Below, piece after piece: positions 6,458 through 12,310 of a stretch of DNA of 12,310 bases. The translations under genes were made by a program, and so were the position numbers. Under the pieces are notes generated by a model that was given only the letters and a program-made list of their open reading frames with translations, searched no databases and was not told the origin of the DNA. The DNA comes from Candidatus Mediterraneibacter gallistercoris. Its GTDB lineage: Bacteria > Bacillota_A > Clostridia > Lachnospirales > Lachnospiraceae. Each line of letters opens with the position of its first letter. Position 1 is the stretch's first letter. The DNA is taken from the NCBI GenBank assembly GCA_019119745.1, contig DWWI01000223.1:1-12310 (forward strand), given 5' to 3'.

Positions 6458-7363
6458 GTGATTTCTTATCTGGATGTGCGCAGGGAGAATTTCTGCCGCA
6501 TTGAAAATACAGTGGACGGGAAACGTTTTGCCACTGCCAGAGGCTGGGAAGACCTTTCGCGGCTGATCCAGGTCTATGAGATGCTGGGCAAGACGGCGGA
6601 CAGGGAAGTGATCTTCCAGTATATCCAGCACCGGACGATAGCAAAGGACTTCGCAAATTATCTGGAACTCTACTATAAATACAAGACAGATTATAACGTC
6701 GGAGAGATCTTGAATGGAAAGTGGGATCCGGTGACCCTTCAGAAGATACAGGCTGCGGCCTTTGACGAGCATCTGAGCATCATCAGTCTGTTAAACGGCA
6801 GGCTCGGAAGTCTGTTCCGGGAGTGCTTTCTTCAGGACGCGTATGTGGCGAAATTGTATGAATATCTGATCTATTATCGGGATAATCAGGCGGTCATGAT
6901 GTTGGACGATGTGCGCGCCATGGCGGAGAAAGATCTGGAAGACCAGAAAAGGGCAGAGCAGCTCACCCGCGAACAGGAGCAGATCCTGAATCGCGTGATC
7001 GGGACATTGAGCAGGTTCGCGCTTGAAGTAAAAGGAGAGATCTTCATCGGCGACGGAGTGCTGGATGAAGTCAGGGAGATGTTCGGGCAGGAGAGAGAAG
7101 AGCTCGACAGGATGACGGAAGAGACATCGGACGCTCTTGACAATGCGTTCCGTTTTCTGGAAGATGCGTTCGGAGAGAGCCAGGAGATGGTGGCCTTTGT
7201 CACTGAGCTTAACGCGAATTATTACAGTATATGGTTTATCAATGAGAACGGGAATGATCTGTATTACCGGCATAATAAAGGGCTGCTCTTTGAAGAGCGT
7301 CATGAGAATGTGATAAGGCAGATGGAAGAAGCGGAAAATATGTTCAATAATGCACTGAGGTGA
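6458..7363 (+). CDS. MoxR-type AAA+ ATPase, C-terminal lid and helical region
   Basis: This frame continues the ATPase after the TGA at 6443-6445 and has no stop until 7361-7363. It includes the lid-like segment FCRIENTVDGKRFATARGWEDLSR near the beginning, with the GKRFATARGW motif that follows the AAA core in this family. A long helical, partly coiled-coil region rich in Glu, Gln and Lys follows. It has no nucleotide-binding motifs of its own. The first possible start is GTG 6458, which has no convincing ribosome binding site, so independent translation is doubtful. The most economical view is that this is the second half of one gene. The stop codon abuts the palindromic repeat at 7364. Confidence 0.65.
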   Translation: MISYLDVRRENFCRIENTVDGKRFATARGWEDLSRLIQVYEMLGKTADREVIFQYIQHRTIAKDFANYLELYYKYKTDYNVGEILNGKWDPVTLQKIQAAAFDEHLSIISLLNGRLGSLFRECFLQDAYVAKLYEYLIYYRDNQAVMMLDDVRAMAEKDLEDQKRAEQLTREQEQILNRVIGTLSRFALEVKGEIFIGDGVLDEVREMFGQEREELDRMTEETSDALDNAFRFLEDAFGESQEMVAFVTELNANYYSIWFINENGNDLYYRHNKGLLFEERHENVIRQMEEAENMFNNALR

Positions 7364-7403
7364 TAACAGTTCATCCTGCGCCGTTTGCAAAGCTGAACTG
7401 ATA
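7364..7403 (+). repeat. Diverged short copy of the palindromic repeat family
   Basis: The unit begins TAACAGTTCA directly after the ATPase stop and ends GCTGAACTGATA. Its inverted core is CAGTTCA (7367-7373) and TGAACTG (7394-7400), and the centre contains TGCGCCGTT. In this orientation it aligns along its whole length with the reverse complement of the copy at 2688-2726, with about a fifth of positions different. It also supplies the -35 box of the promoter for the next gene. Confidence 0.75.
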
Positions 7404-7412
7404 TGATATAAT
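7384..7412 (+). promoter_or_regulatory. Sigma-A-type promoter for the LUD-domain gene
   Basis: TTTGCA (7384-7389) and a perfect TATAAT (7407-7412) are 17 nt apart, with TG one base upstream of the -10 (extended -10). Transcription would start near 7419, leaving a leader of about 85 nt. The -35 box lies inside the short palindromic repeat at 7364-7403. The leader contains a 6-bp hairpin, GCGCCG (7425-7430) and CGGCGC (7440-7445), with a pyrimidine-rich loop; no T-run follows it. Confidence 0.7.
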
Positions 7413-7504
7413 GATTGCGCTAAGGCGCCGCTTCTTTTTCGGCGCACGTGGTATATACTATTCGAAACTTTGGCGTTTGGTATTGTGAAAGTGAGGACAT
7501 TGTG

Positions 7505-8140
7505 ATGGATGTAAGGCAGATGAGAAATGAAGCTCTCGGAAAACGTGTTGTAAAGGCACTTGAGTCGAGAAATATGGAGGCTTATTATGCGGCTGACAAA
7601 GAAGCGGCAGTTAAGAAGGCTCTTGAACTGATCGCGGAAGGGAGCACGATCAATATGGGCGGTTCGGCGTCTGTCCGCGAGGTGGGACTGATCGACGCCA
7701 TCAATGCAGGTAATTATGTGTTCTACGACAGGGATAAAGCTGCGACACCGGAGGAAAAACAGGAGATCGCACTGAAAGCATTTACCTGCGACTGGTTCCT
7801 TGGAAGTGTAAATGCCATGAGCGAGGACGGTGTGTTTGTAAATATCGACGGAAATGCAAACCGCGTGGCAGCCTATGCGTTCGGCCCGAAGAATGTTCTT
7901 CTTATCGTGGGTATGAACAAGATCGTAAAGACGGAAGAGGACGCCATGCACAGGGCGAGAAATGAGGCGGCGCCTGTCAATACGCAGAGGTTCGGCATTG
8001 ATACGCCGTGCGTGAAGAACGGAAGCTGCTTTGACTGTAAGAGTCCGGACTGTATCTGCTGCCAGATCATGATCACAAGATTCAGCAGGATACCGAAACG
8101 CTTTAAAATTATTCTTGTAGATGAGAATCTCGGCTTTTAG
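7505..8140 (+). CDS. Stand-alone LUD-domain (LutC/YkgG-like, DUF162) protein
   Basis: The 211-residue protein matches the LUD domain used in L-lactate utilisation proteins LutB and LutC. Typical stretches are the N-terminal helix NEALGKRVVKALESR, GSTINMGGSASVREVGL near 46-62, and LGSVNAMSEDGVFVNIDGNANRVAAYAFGP near 99-128. The C-terminal tail holds six cysteines (C169, C175, C178, C183, C185, C186), a pattern that recurs in stand-alone clostridial members and could bind metal or a cluster (inference). No LutA, LutB or lactate permease is adjacent, so a lactate role is not supported by context. I chose ATG 7505 because GAGGA lies 7 nt upstream. The in-frame GTG at 7448 lacks such a site. It has its own promoter. 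Confidence 0.85.
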   Translation: MDVRQMRNEALGKRVVKALESRNMEAYYAADKEAAVKKALELIAEGSTINMGGSASVREVGLIDAINAGNYVFYDRDKAATPEEKQEIALKAFTCDWFLGSVNAMSEDGVFVNIDGNANRVAAYAFGPKNVLLIVGMNKIVKTEEDAMHRARNEAAPVNTQRFGIDTPCVKNGSCFDCKSPDCICCQIMITRFSRIPKRFKIILVDENLGF

Positions 8141-8163
8141 TGAGATGGAAAGGGTATAGTACA

Positions 8164-9027
8164 ATGGGAACAGACAGAGAAAAGAAATCTGCCGATGACA
8201 GGCGGAAACGCCGCAGGCACAGCAGGCGGAACGGGAGAAGAACCGATGCCCGTACAGCTGTGAGCAGTAAGAAAAAGAAGAAACAGAAACGGGCGGCGTT
8301 TGATATCATTTCCGGCACGATCCTTATTGTGGCGGTCTGTGTTTTTGTGTTTTCGCTCTATCAGCTTGTGATGATGCTGATTCCGTATCATACCGGCGGA
8401 AAGGAGTATGAGGAAATTCAGGATCTGGCAATTTCGGCGGACAGTGACGGTACCGGGTTCTCTGTAGATTTTGACGCGCTCCTGGAGATCAACCCGGATA
8501 CGATCGCTTGGATCAGGTTCGATGAACCGTCCATTATCAATTATCCTGTGGTAAAGAGTGCGGATAATAATGAATATCTCACAAAGACATTTGCGGAGAA
8601 TGACAATAAACTGGGCGCGATTTTCATGGATATGAGGAACAGCAGCGATTTTTCCGACAGAAATACAATTATCTACGGACACCACCTCAATGTGAGTCCG
8701 GATATGTTCTCGCGTCTGCACCTGTATGAGGATGAAGAATTCTGTAAAGAACATCCTGATTTTTACATCTATACACCGGATGGAAAGGTGAGAACTTATA
8801 CAGTATTTTCAGCGGGGGTTGTAAATGCGGCGGCGGACAATTATGATATTGAATTCGCTTCTGATGAAGAGTTTGAGCAGTATATAGAGCTCTGCCGTGA
8901 GTCTTCTAACTATCAGGTAGATGTGGATGTAAACGCGCAGTCACAGATCCTAAGTCTCTCGACCTGTACCGGTGATCAGAGAGATGAGCGTTTCCTGCTG
9001 CAGGGAGTACTCACTGCGGTTGACTAG
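8164..9027 (+). CDS. srtB: Class B sortase
   Basis: The 287-residue protein is a membrane-anchored transpeptidase that would attach surface proteins to the cell wall. Residues 1-45 are very rich in Lys and Arg and cytoplasmic. One transmembrane segment follows at about 46-72. The sortase domain then has the catalytic His173 in IIYGHHLN, the catalytic Cys268 in LSLSTCTG and an Arg276 in DERFLLQG, the His/Cys/Arg set of class B enzymes. Spacing and overall length fit class B rather than class A. ATG 8164 is preceded by GGAAAGGG with 9-nt spacing. An in-frame GTG at 8140 overlaps the previous stop and has no such site. No LPxTG or NPQTN-type substrate is encoded in the window, so the target is unknown. 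The symbol is a family-level label. Confidence 0.92.
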   Translation: MGTDREKKSADDRRKRRRHSRRNGRRTDARTAVSSKKKKKQKRAAFDIISGTILIVAVCVFVFSLYQLVMMLIPYHTGGKEYEEIQDLAISADSDGTGFSVDFDALLEINPDTIAWIRFDEPSIINYPVVKSADNNEYLTKTFAENDNKLGAIFMDMRNSSDFSDRNTIIYGHHLNVSPDMFSRLHLYEDEEFCKEHPDFYIYTPDGKVRTYTVFSAGVVNAAADNYDIEFASDEEFEQYIELCRESSNYQVDVDVNAQSQILSLSTCTGDQRDERFLLQGVLTAVD

Positions 9028-9083
9028 CGGTTATTCTATATTGTGATTCTATATGAATCGCGCACAGCGGAAAGGAAATAAAT

Positions 9084-9293
9084 ATGGCGGACAGATTTGA
9101 CGTGGGGGATATCATCAGGATGAAAAAGCCTCATCCATGCGGGAGCAGCGAGTGGGAAGTCCTGCGGACGGGCGCGGATTTCCGGCTGAAGTGCATGGGA
9201 TGCGGCCATCAGATCATGGTATCGAGAAAACTGGTGGAAAAGAATACAAGACAGATTACAAAGAAGGCGCAGCCGGACGGCGGCGTGCAGTGA
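9084..9293 (+). CDS. DUF951 (YyzM-like) small protein
   Basis: The 69-residue protein matches the DUF951 family: start FDVGDIIRMKKPHPCGSSEW, then RTGADFRLKCMGCGHQIMVSR. Cys19 together with C37-x-x-C40 could form a small metal-binding knuckle, but this is inference. The family is widespread in Firmicutes and has no assigned function to my knowledge. A GGAAAGGAAA ribosome binding site lies just upstream of the ATG. The gene sits 56 nt after the sortase and 23 nt before the DUF3842 gene, so the three are probably co-transcribed. The 56-nt gap contains a duplicated ATTCTATAT of unknown meaning. Confidence 0.85.
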   Translation: MADRFDVGDIIRMKKPHPCGSSEWEVLRTGADFRLKCMGCGHQIMVSRKLVEKNTRQITKKAQPDGGVQ

Positions 9294-9316
9294 CAGAAGA
9301 CAAGGGGGCTTATAGG

Positions 9317-9733
9317 ATGAGAGTCCTGATTATAGACGGACAGGGCGGCGGTCTCGGACGCCAGCTTGTGGGAGCTGTAAAAGAATATGATCCCGGCATT
9401 GAAGTGCTGGCCGTGGGAACGAACAGCGCCGCCACCAATGCAATGCTCAGAGCAGGAGCGGATCAGGCGGCAACCGGGGAAAATTCCGTTGCCGTTGCCT
9501 CGAAAAAAGCGGATGTGATCATGGGGCCTGTCGGAATCGTGATCGCGGACTCCATGCTGGGAGAGATTACCCCGCGTATGGCCGTGGCGGTAGGACAGAG
9601 CAGTGCGAAGAGAATCTTGATTCCCGTGAATCTCTGTGATAATATTGTCGTGGGCGTTTCCGACGCGTCCATGGGAAAAAATGTACAGAATGCAGTGGAA
9701 GCACTGGCGCGCTTTACTCAGGAGATCAGATAA
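9317..9733 (+). CDS. DUF3842 family protein with Rossmann-like N-terminus
   Basis: The 138-residue protein begins MRVLIIDGQGGGLGRQLV, a glycine-rich turn after the first beta strand that resembles a nucleotide-binding Rossmann motif. It continues with VLAVGTNSAATNAMLRAGAD, then GPVGIVIADSMLGEITP and IPVNLCDNIVVGV. This layout is that of the DUF3842 family of Clostridia, whose function is not known to me. I chose ATG 9317 because AAGGGGG lies 9 nt upstream and because the glycine-rich motif then sits at the N-terminus. The frame is open upstream to 9137, but that part overlaps the DUF951 gene and is not similar to anything recognisable. Alternating strands and helices suggest a soluble cytosolic protein. 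No ligand can be assigned. Confidence 0.8.
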   Translation: MRVLIIDGQGGGLGRQLVGAVKEYDPGIEVLAVGTNSAATNAMLRAGADQAATGENSVAVASKKADVIMGPVGIVIADSMLGEITPRMAVAVGQSSAKRILIPVNLCDNIVVGVSDASMGKNVQNAVEALARFTQEIR

Positions 9734-9905
9734 AATCATTAAAAACCGTAACGGCAGGAAGCCGGCGGAAACGGCAGAAGCCGCTGTGATCGGTCTGAGG
9801 GGCATCAGCGTCAGCGCGGAATGGTGGTGTGAAACAATCCGCGTGTATGACAGAGGGGAGTATTACCCCGGCATTATATTGATATATATATGAGATATCA
9901 GGAAG

Positions 9906-9943
9906 GTATCTGCTTTCGGAAGAGGGCGGGTACTTTCTTTTTT
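9906..9943 (+). terminator. Intrinsic terminator after the DUF3842 gene
   Basis: GTATCTG and CGGGTAC (9906-9933) pair with two G-T wobbles. An inner CTT/AAG pair closes a TCGG tetraloop, and the T-rich tract TTTCTTTTTT (9934-9943) follows. This fits a rho-independent terminator. It most likely ends the sortase-DUF951-DUF3842 transcript. The 172 nt between 9734 and 9905 show no convincing gene, only a GGGG/CCCC hairpin near 9855-9869 and an AT-rich tract (9874-9899) that could hold a weak promoter. Confidence 0.55.
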
Positions 9944-9952
9944 GTGCGATAA

Positions 9953-10094
9953 GCCCGGAGAGCGGCCGCATGGGTGGTCAGGCTGGCCTGAAGACCCATG
10001 CGGACATTTGACGGGCAACGGTCAGCGAGGAACGTGGTTCCGAGCTGAGCGGTACAGCGAACAGCGTGCGCTGTACAAACGGACATTTGGCGAG
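9953..10094 (+). ncRNA. Candidate structured leader RNA upstream of larE
   Basis: Three strong hairpins occur in sequence just before larE. Stem A is CCGCATGGGT (9966-9975) with ACCCATGCGG (9994-10003), enclosing TCAGG/CCTGA (9978-9991). GCCCG (9953-9957) and CGGGC (10012-10016) could close around it. Stem B is TCAGC (10022-10026)/GCTGA (10044-10048), then a symmetric GA/GA internal loop, then GGAAC/GTTCC. Stem C is GTACAGCG (10052-10059)/CGCTGTAC (10069-10076). Stems A and C are each followed by CGGACATTTG (10001-10010, 10080-10089), then RCG. The last copy ends next to the larE ribosome binding site, AGAGGAG (10093-10099). I cannot match this to a named riboswitch class. Its place before nickel-cofactor genes makes a cis-regulatory element plausible. 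Confidence 0.5.
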
Positions 10095-10106
10095 AGGAGT
10101 GAAGAT

Positions 10107-10862
10107 ATGACGCTAAAAGATTTTTTTGAACAGGTGCCGAAAGCGGCGGCCGCGTTTTCCGGAGGGACGGACTCGGCGTTTGTCCTCTGGGCGGCCAGGA
10201 AGTATGGCTGTGACATTCACGCCTATTATGTGAAGACCGCTTTTCAGCCTGAATTTGAACTGGAAGACGCAAGGCGTCTGGCGGATGAACTGGATATTCC
10301 CATGACCGTAGTGGATATGGATATCCTTTCTGTGCCCGAAGCGGAAGAAAACGGACCGGAGCGCTGTTATTACTGTAAGCGGGCTATTTTTACACGTCTG
10401 CGGAAAGCAGCGCAGGCCGGCGGGTATTCTGTCATTCTGGATGGGACGAATGCATCGGACGACGCAGGAGACCGGCCGGGCATGCGGGCGCTGCGCGAAC
10501 TGGAGGTGCGTTCCCCGCTGAGAGAGTGCGGGCTTACAAAAGCAGAGGTGAGAAAACGGTCCGAAGAGGCAGGGCTTTTTACATGGAAGAAGCCGGCGTA
10601 TGCATGTCTTGCCACGCGTATTCCCACCGGGACTCGGATCAGGACCAGAGATCTTGAAAGAGTGGAGCAGGCGGAGAACGCTATGTCTGAACTGGGCTTC
10701 CGGGATTTACGTGTGCGTCTGTACGGAGACGGGGCGCGGATTCAGGTTACGGGAGACCAGATGCAGCTTGCCCTGGAGAAGAGAAAACAGATCTGTGACA
10801 AGCTGGGCGGCCTGTTCCCGGCGGTGCTGCTTGATCTGGATGAAAGAAAGCCGTCGGACTAA
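10107..10862 (+). CDS. larE: LarE, ATP-dependent sacrificial sulfur/sulfur transferase for NPN cofactor
   Basis: LarE converts pyridinium-3,5-biscarboxylate mononucleotide to the bisthiocarboxylate form in synthesis of the nickel-pincer cofactor of lactate racemase. The 251-residue protein has the PP-loop ATP pyrophosphatase motif SGGTDS at 18-23, LDGTNASDD at about 111-119, and KPAYACLATRIPTG at about 162-175. Cys167 in that last motif corresponds to the sulfur-donating Cys176 of the Lactobacillus enzyme. Cys87 and Cys90 (RCYYCK) are also present, giving the three-cysteine set of cluster-containing LarE, which may recycle sulfur rather than sacrifice its own. ATG 10107 follows AGAGGAG with 7-nt spacing. 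The frame is open upstream to 9942, but that part lies in the structured leader. It is the first gene of larE-larB-larC. Confidence 0.93.
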   Translation: MTLKDFFEQVPKAAAAFSGGTDSAFVLWAARKYGCDIHAYYVKTAFQPEFELEDARRLADELDIPMTVVDMDILSVPEAEENGPERCYYCKRAIFTRLRKAAQAGGYSVILDGTNASDDAGDRPGMRALRELEVRSPLRECGLTKAEVRKRSEEAGLFTWKKPAYACLATRIPTGTRIRTRDLERVEQAENAMSELGFRDLRVRLYGDGARIQVTGDQMQLALEKRKQICDKLGGLFPAVLLDLDERKPSD

Positions 10863-10943
10863 GCGCCCTGATCCAACAGTGGAAAAGAATCACAGAAAGA
10901 CTTATATGCGGACAATATCAGAGGATAGATAAGGAGATTCGGT

Positions 10944-11708
10944 ATGGATAATAAACATGATATTCTACAGTTGCTGCGGAGTGTGGCAGACGGGACGACT
11001 TCACCGGAGGACGCGCTCCTGAACTTAAAAGAGGAACCTTTTGAGGATCTGGATTATGCCAAGATCGATTACCACAGGAGCATCCGGCAGGGAGCGTCCG
11101 AAGTGATCTACGGCGCCGGAAAGACTCCGGAACAGATTAAAGGAATCGTCACCGCCATGGGAGAACGGGGGTGCCGGAACATACTTGTCACGCGGATCGG
11201 TCAGGAAGCCGCGGACATTCTGTGCAGGGCAGTGCCGGCAGAGTATTATCCTCTTCCCAAGCTTGCCGTCGCCTATCCGGAGGAACAGGAACACCGGGGC
11301 AGTATTGTAGTGGCTACCGGAGGCACGAGCGACATTCCGGTTGCGGAAGAGGCTGCACTGACTGCGGAGACCATGGGAAATAAAGTCACCCGTCTCTACG
11401 ATGTAGGGGTGGCGGGGCTCCACCGTCTGCTCTCGAATCTGGATCCGCTCATGAGCGCCCGATGCGTTGTGGCAGTGGCGGGGATGGAAGGCGCGCTGGC
11501 ATCGGTGATCGGCGGCCTGGCGGACTGTCCGGTGATCGCGGTGCCTACAAGCGTGGGATACGGCGCAAGCTTCGGAGGGCTGTCAGCTCTTCTGTCCATG
11601 CTCAACTCCTGCGCGTCCGGCTGTAGTGTAGTGAATATAGATAACGGCTTCGGAGCGGGATATCTGGCTAGTATGATCAATCAGATGGAAGGAATAAAGG
11701 AGGACTAA
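10944..11708 (+). CDS. larB: LarB, pyridinium-3,5-biscarboxylic acid mononucleotide synthase
   Basis: LarB carboxylates nicotinic acid adenine dinucleotide and hydrolyses the dinucleotide, the first step of NPN cofactor synthesis. The 254-residue protein has a helical N-terminal part (1-50). A PurE-like C-terminal domain follows, with VVATGGTSDIPVAEEA near 122-137, AVAGMEGALASVIGGL near 177-192 and VPTSVGYGASFGG near 200-212. Cys223 in LNSCASG lies where the Lactobacillus enzyme has its essential Cys221, close to the terminal NIDNGFGAG. A strong AAGGAG (10931-10936) precedes the ATG. The gene is 81 nt downstream of larE and 5 nt upstream of larC, consistent with one operon. Length and motifs are normal for the family. 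Confidence 0.95.
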   Translation: MDNKHDILQLLRSVADGTTSPEDALLNLKEEPFEDLDYAKIDYHRSIRQGASEVIYGAGKTPEQIKGIVTAMGERGCRNILVTRIGQEAADILCRAVPAEYYPLPKLAVAYPEEQEHRGSIVVATGGTSDIPVAEEAALTAETMGNKVTRLYDVGVAGLHRLLSNLDPLMSARCVVAVAGMEGALASVIGGLADCPVIAVPTSVGYGASFGGLSALLSMLNSCASGCSVVNIDNGFGAGYLASMINQMEGIKED

Positions 11709-11713
11709 GATAC

Positions 11714-12310
11714 ATGAGAACACTTTATATAGAATGCAATATGGGAGCGGCGGGCGATATGCTCATGTCCGCCCTGTATGAGCTGATGGATGAAAAGCAG
11801 AAAGAAGAGTTCCTGAAACGTATGAACGGCCTGGGGCTGCCCGGCGTCAGCATCACACCCCGCGAGGCAGTTACATGCGGCATATCCGGCACACATATGG
11901 AGGTAACCGTATATGGAGCGGAAGAACATGAGCCGGGAGACGATCATGCCGGGCTGCACGGAGACCATCACGGACACGATCATGCCGGGCTGCACGGAGA
12001 CCATCACGGTCATGAACACGGGGAAACGCTCCATGGCTGTCACGGACATGGACATGGGGAAATGCACGGCGATCATCACGGCCAGGAACATGGCGGAACG
12101 CATCCCGGCCATCATCATGCGGATCCCCTGCACATTGCGGAGCTGATCGCCGGTCTGAATCTGCCGGAGGAGGTGCGCTCCAATGCGGGACAGGTCTACG
12201 ATGCGATCGCGGGCGCTGAGGCGAAAGCCCATGGCTGCCCGGTAGAACAGGTACATTTCCATGAGGTGGGCGCGCTGGATGCGGTGGCTGACGTCACGGG
12301 GGTGTGTTAT
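11714..12310 (+). CDS. larC: LarC, nickel insertion protein, N-terminal part (cut by window end)
   Basis: LarC is the CTP-dependent cyclometallase that inserts nickel into the pincer nucleotide, the last step of NPN synthesis. The frame opens at ATG 11714, 10 nt after a strong AAAGGAGG (11696-11703), and stays open for 199 codons to the window edge. The N-terminus MRTLYIECNMGAAGDMLMSAL, and later VEQVHFHEVGALDAVADVTG (about 177-196), are LarC hallmarks. Between them, residues 72-140 hold 25 histidines in a Gly/Asp/His-rich insert, a likely nickel-storage or capture segment. Part of it is an exact-length 36-bp tandem duplication (11942-12013). Some LarC genes are split and joined by programmed frameshifting; whether that applies here cannot be seen. 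larA is not in the window. Confidence 0.92.
   Translation, partial: MRTLYIECNMGAAGDMLMSALYELMDEKQKEEFLKRMNGLGLPGVSITPREAVTCGISGTHMEVTVYGAEEHEPGDDHAGLHGDHHGHDHAGLHGDHHGHEHGETLHGCHGHGHGEMHGDHHGQEHGGTHPGHHHADPLHIAELIAGLNLPEEVRSNAGQVYDAIAGAEAKAHGCPVEQVHFHEVGALDAVADVTGVCY
11942..12013 (+). repeat. 36-bp tandem duplication in the His-rich part of larC
   Basis: Two adjacent 36-bp units (11942-11977 and 11978-12013) each encode DHAGLHGDHHGH and differ only in the last His-coding triplets. The unit length is a multiple of three, so the frame is kept and the histidine-rich segment is lengthened by 12 residues. Such repeats can gain or lose units by slippage. Confidence 0.85.

Larger units (their letters stand above)
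5852..7363 (+). pseudogene. MoxR-type AAA+ ATPase locus interrupted by in-frame TGA
   Basis: Taken as one reading frame, this locus runs from TTG 5852 (ribosome binding site AGGAGG at 5840-5845) to the TGA at 7361-7363, 503 codons before the final stop, about the length expected for the clostridial MoxR-like ATPase that accompanies DUF2201/VWA genes. A single TGA at 6443-6445 interrupts it. The sequence on both sides is in the same frame and reads as one continuous protein: WKEYAYRQ, stop, IHQAVISYLDV. From memory of related proteins the missing residue is probably Gly, so one base change (GGA to TGA) would explain it. It may be a real disabling mutation, a split gene or a sequencing error. 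The two halves are listed separately as coding pieces. Confidence 0.65.

Noticed and set aside
6443..6480. Selenocysteine at the TGA
   Set aside because: MoxR ATPases have no known selenocysteine at this place, the expected residue is probably Gly, and only a weak ATCA/TGAT pairing lies downstream rather than a convincing bacterial SECIS.
9953..10094. T-box, SAM, TPP, FMN, cobalamin or NiCo riboswitch
   Set aside because: None of the hallmark sequences I can recall for these classes is present, so the leader is left unassigned.
9942..10106. N-terminal extension of LarE from 9942
   Set aside because: The added 55 residues are unlike LarE and the DNA is dominated by hairpins; a good ribosome binding site precedes ATG 10107.
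11913..12146. Small repeat-rich frame encoding MPGCTETIT units, and the matching minus-strand frame with MIVSVMVSVQPG
   Set aside because: Both are shadows of the larC His-rich tandem repeat in other frames.

Overview
The window looks like chromosomal DNA of a gut-type Clostridia, most likely Lachnospiraceae. Reasons are the roughly 50% GC with A/T-poor third positions, strong AGGAGG-type ribosome binding sites, the MurT/GatD pair typical of Gram-positives, a class B sortase, a DUF3842 protein and a larE-larB-larC set. All genes I accept lie on the + strand. No CRISPR array, rRNA, tRNA, transposase or phage gene is visible.

Layout. (1) 2-250: C-terminal end of a Cof-type HAD phosphatase. (2) 251-569: non-coding. 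It holds a near-consensus sigma-A promoter (269-297), then about 230 nt of strongly structured, repeat-derived DNA (304-535) that would form most of the 5' leader of the next operon. (3) 570-2680: murT and gatD, translationally coupled, which amidate the D-glutamate of lipid II. (4) 2755-7363: a tightly packed four-gene cluster of PPP-type metallophosphatase, LRR_5 protein, DUF2201/VWA metallopeptidase-like protein and MoxR-type AAA+ ATPase. The ATPase frame is broken by an in-frame TGA at 6443-6445. (5) 7384-8140: a promoter and a stand-alone LUD-domain protein. (6) 8164-9733: class B sortase, DUF951 and DUF3842 proteins. (7) 9734-10106: non-coding, with an intrinsic terminator and then a multi-hairpin leader candidate. 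(8) 10107-12310: larE, larB and the start of larC, the nickel-pincer (NPN) cofactor pathway. larC carries a large histidine-rich insert and runs off the end.

How they work together. MurT and GatD form one peptidoglycan-amidating enzyme, and the sortase also acts at the envelope. LarB, LarE and LarC act in sequence: carboxylation and hydrolysis of NaAD, sulfur transfer, then nickel insertion. The phosphatase-LRR-VWA-MoxR cluster is the least understood part. MoxR/VWA pairs usually act as an ATPase plus a metal-binding adaptor that remodels or activates a partner protein, and no partner is identified here.

The main non-gene signals are a dispersed MITE-like palindrome family (full element at 382-535, a truncated neighbour at 304-372, and about 40-nt deletion versions at 2688-2726 and 7364-7403), and a candidate structured RNA upstream of larE that I cannot assign to a named riboswitch class.
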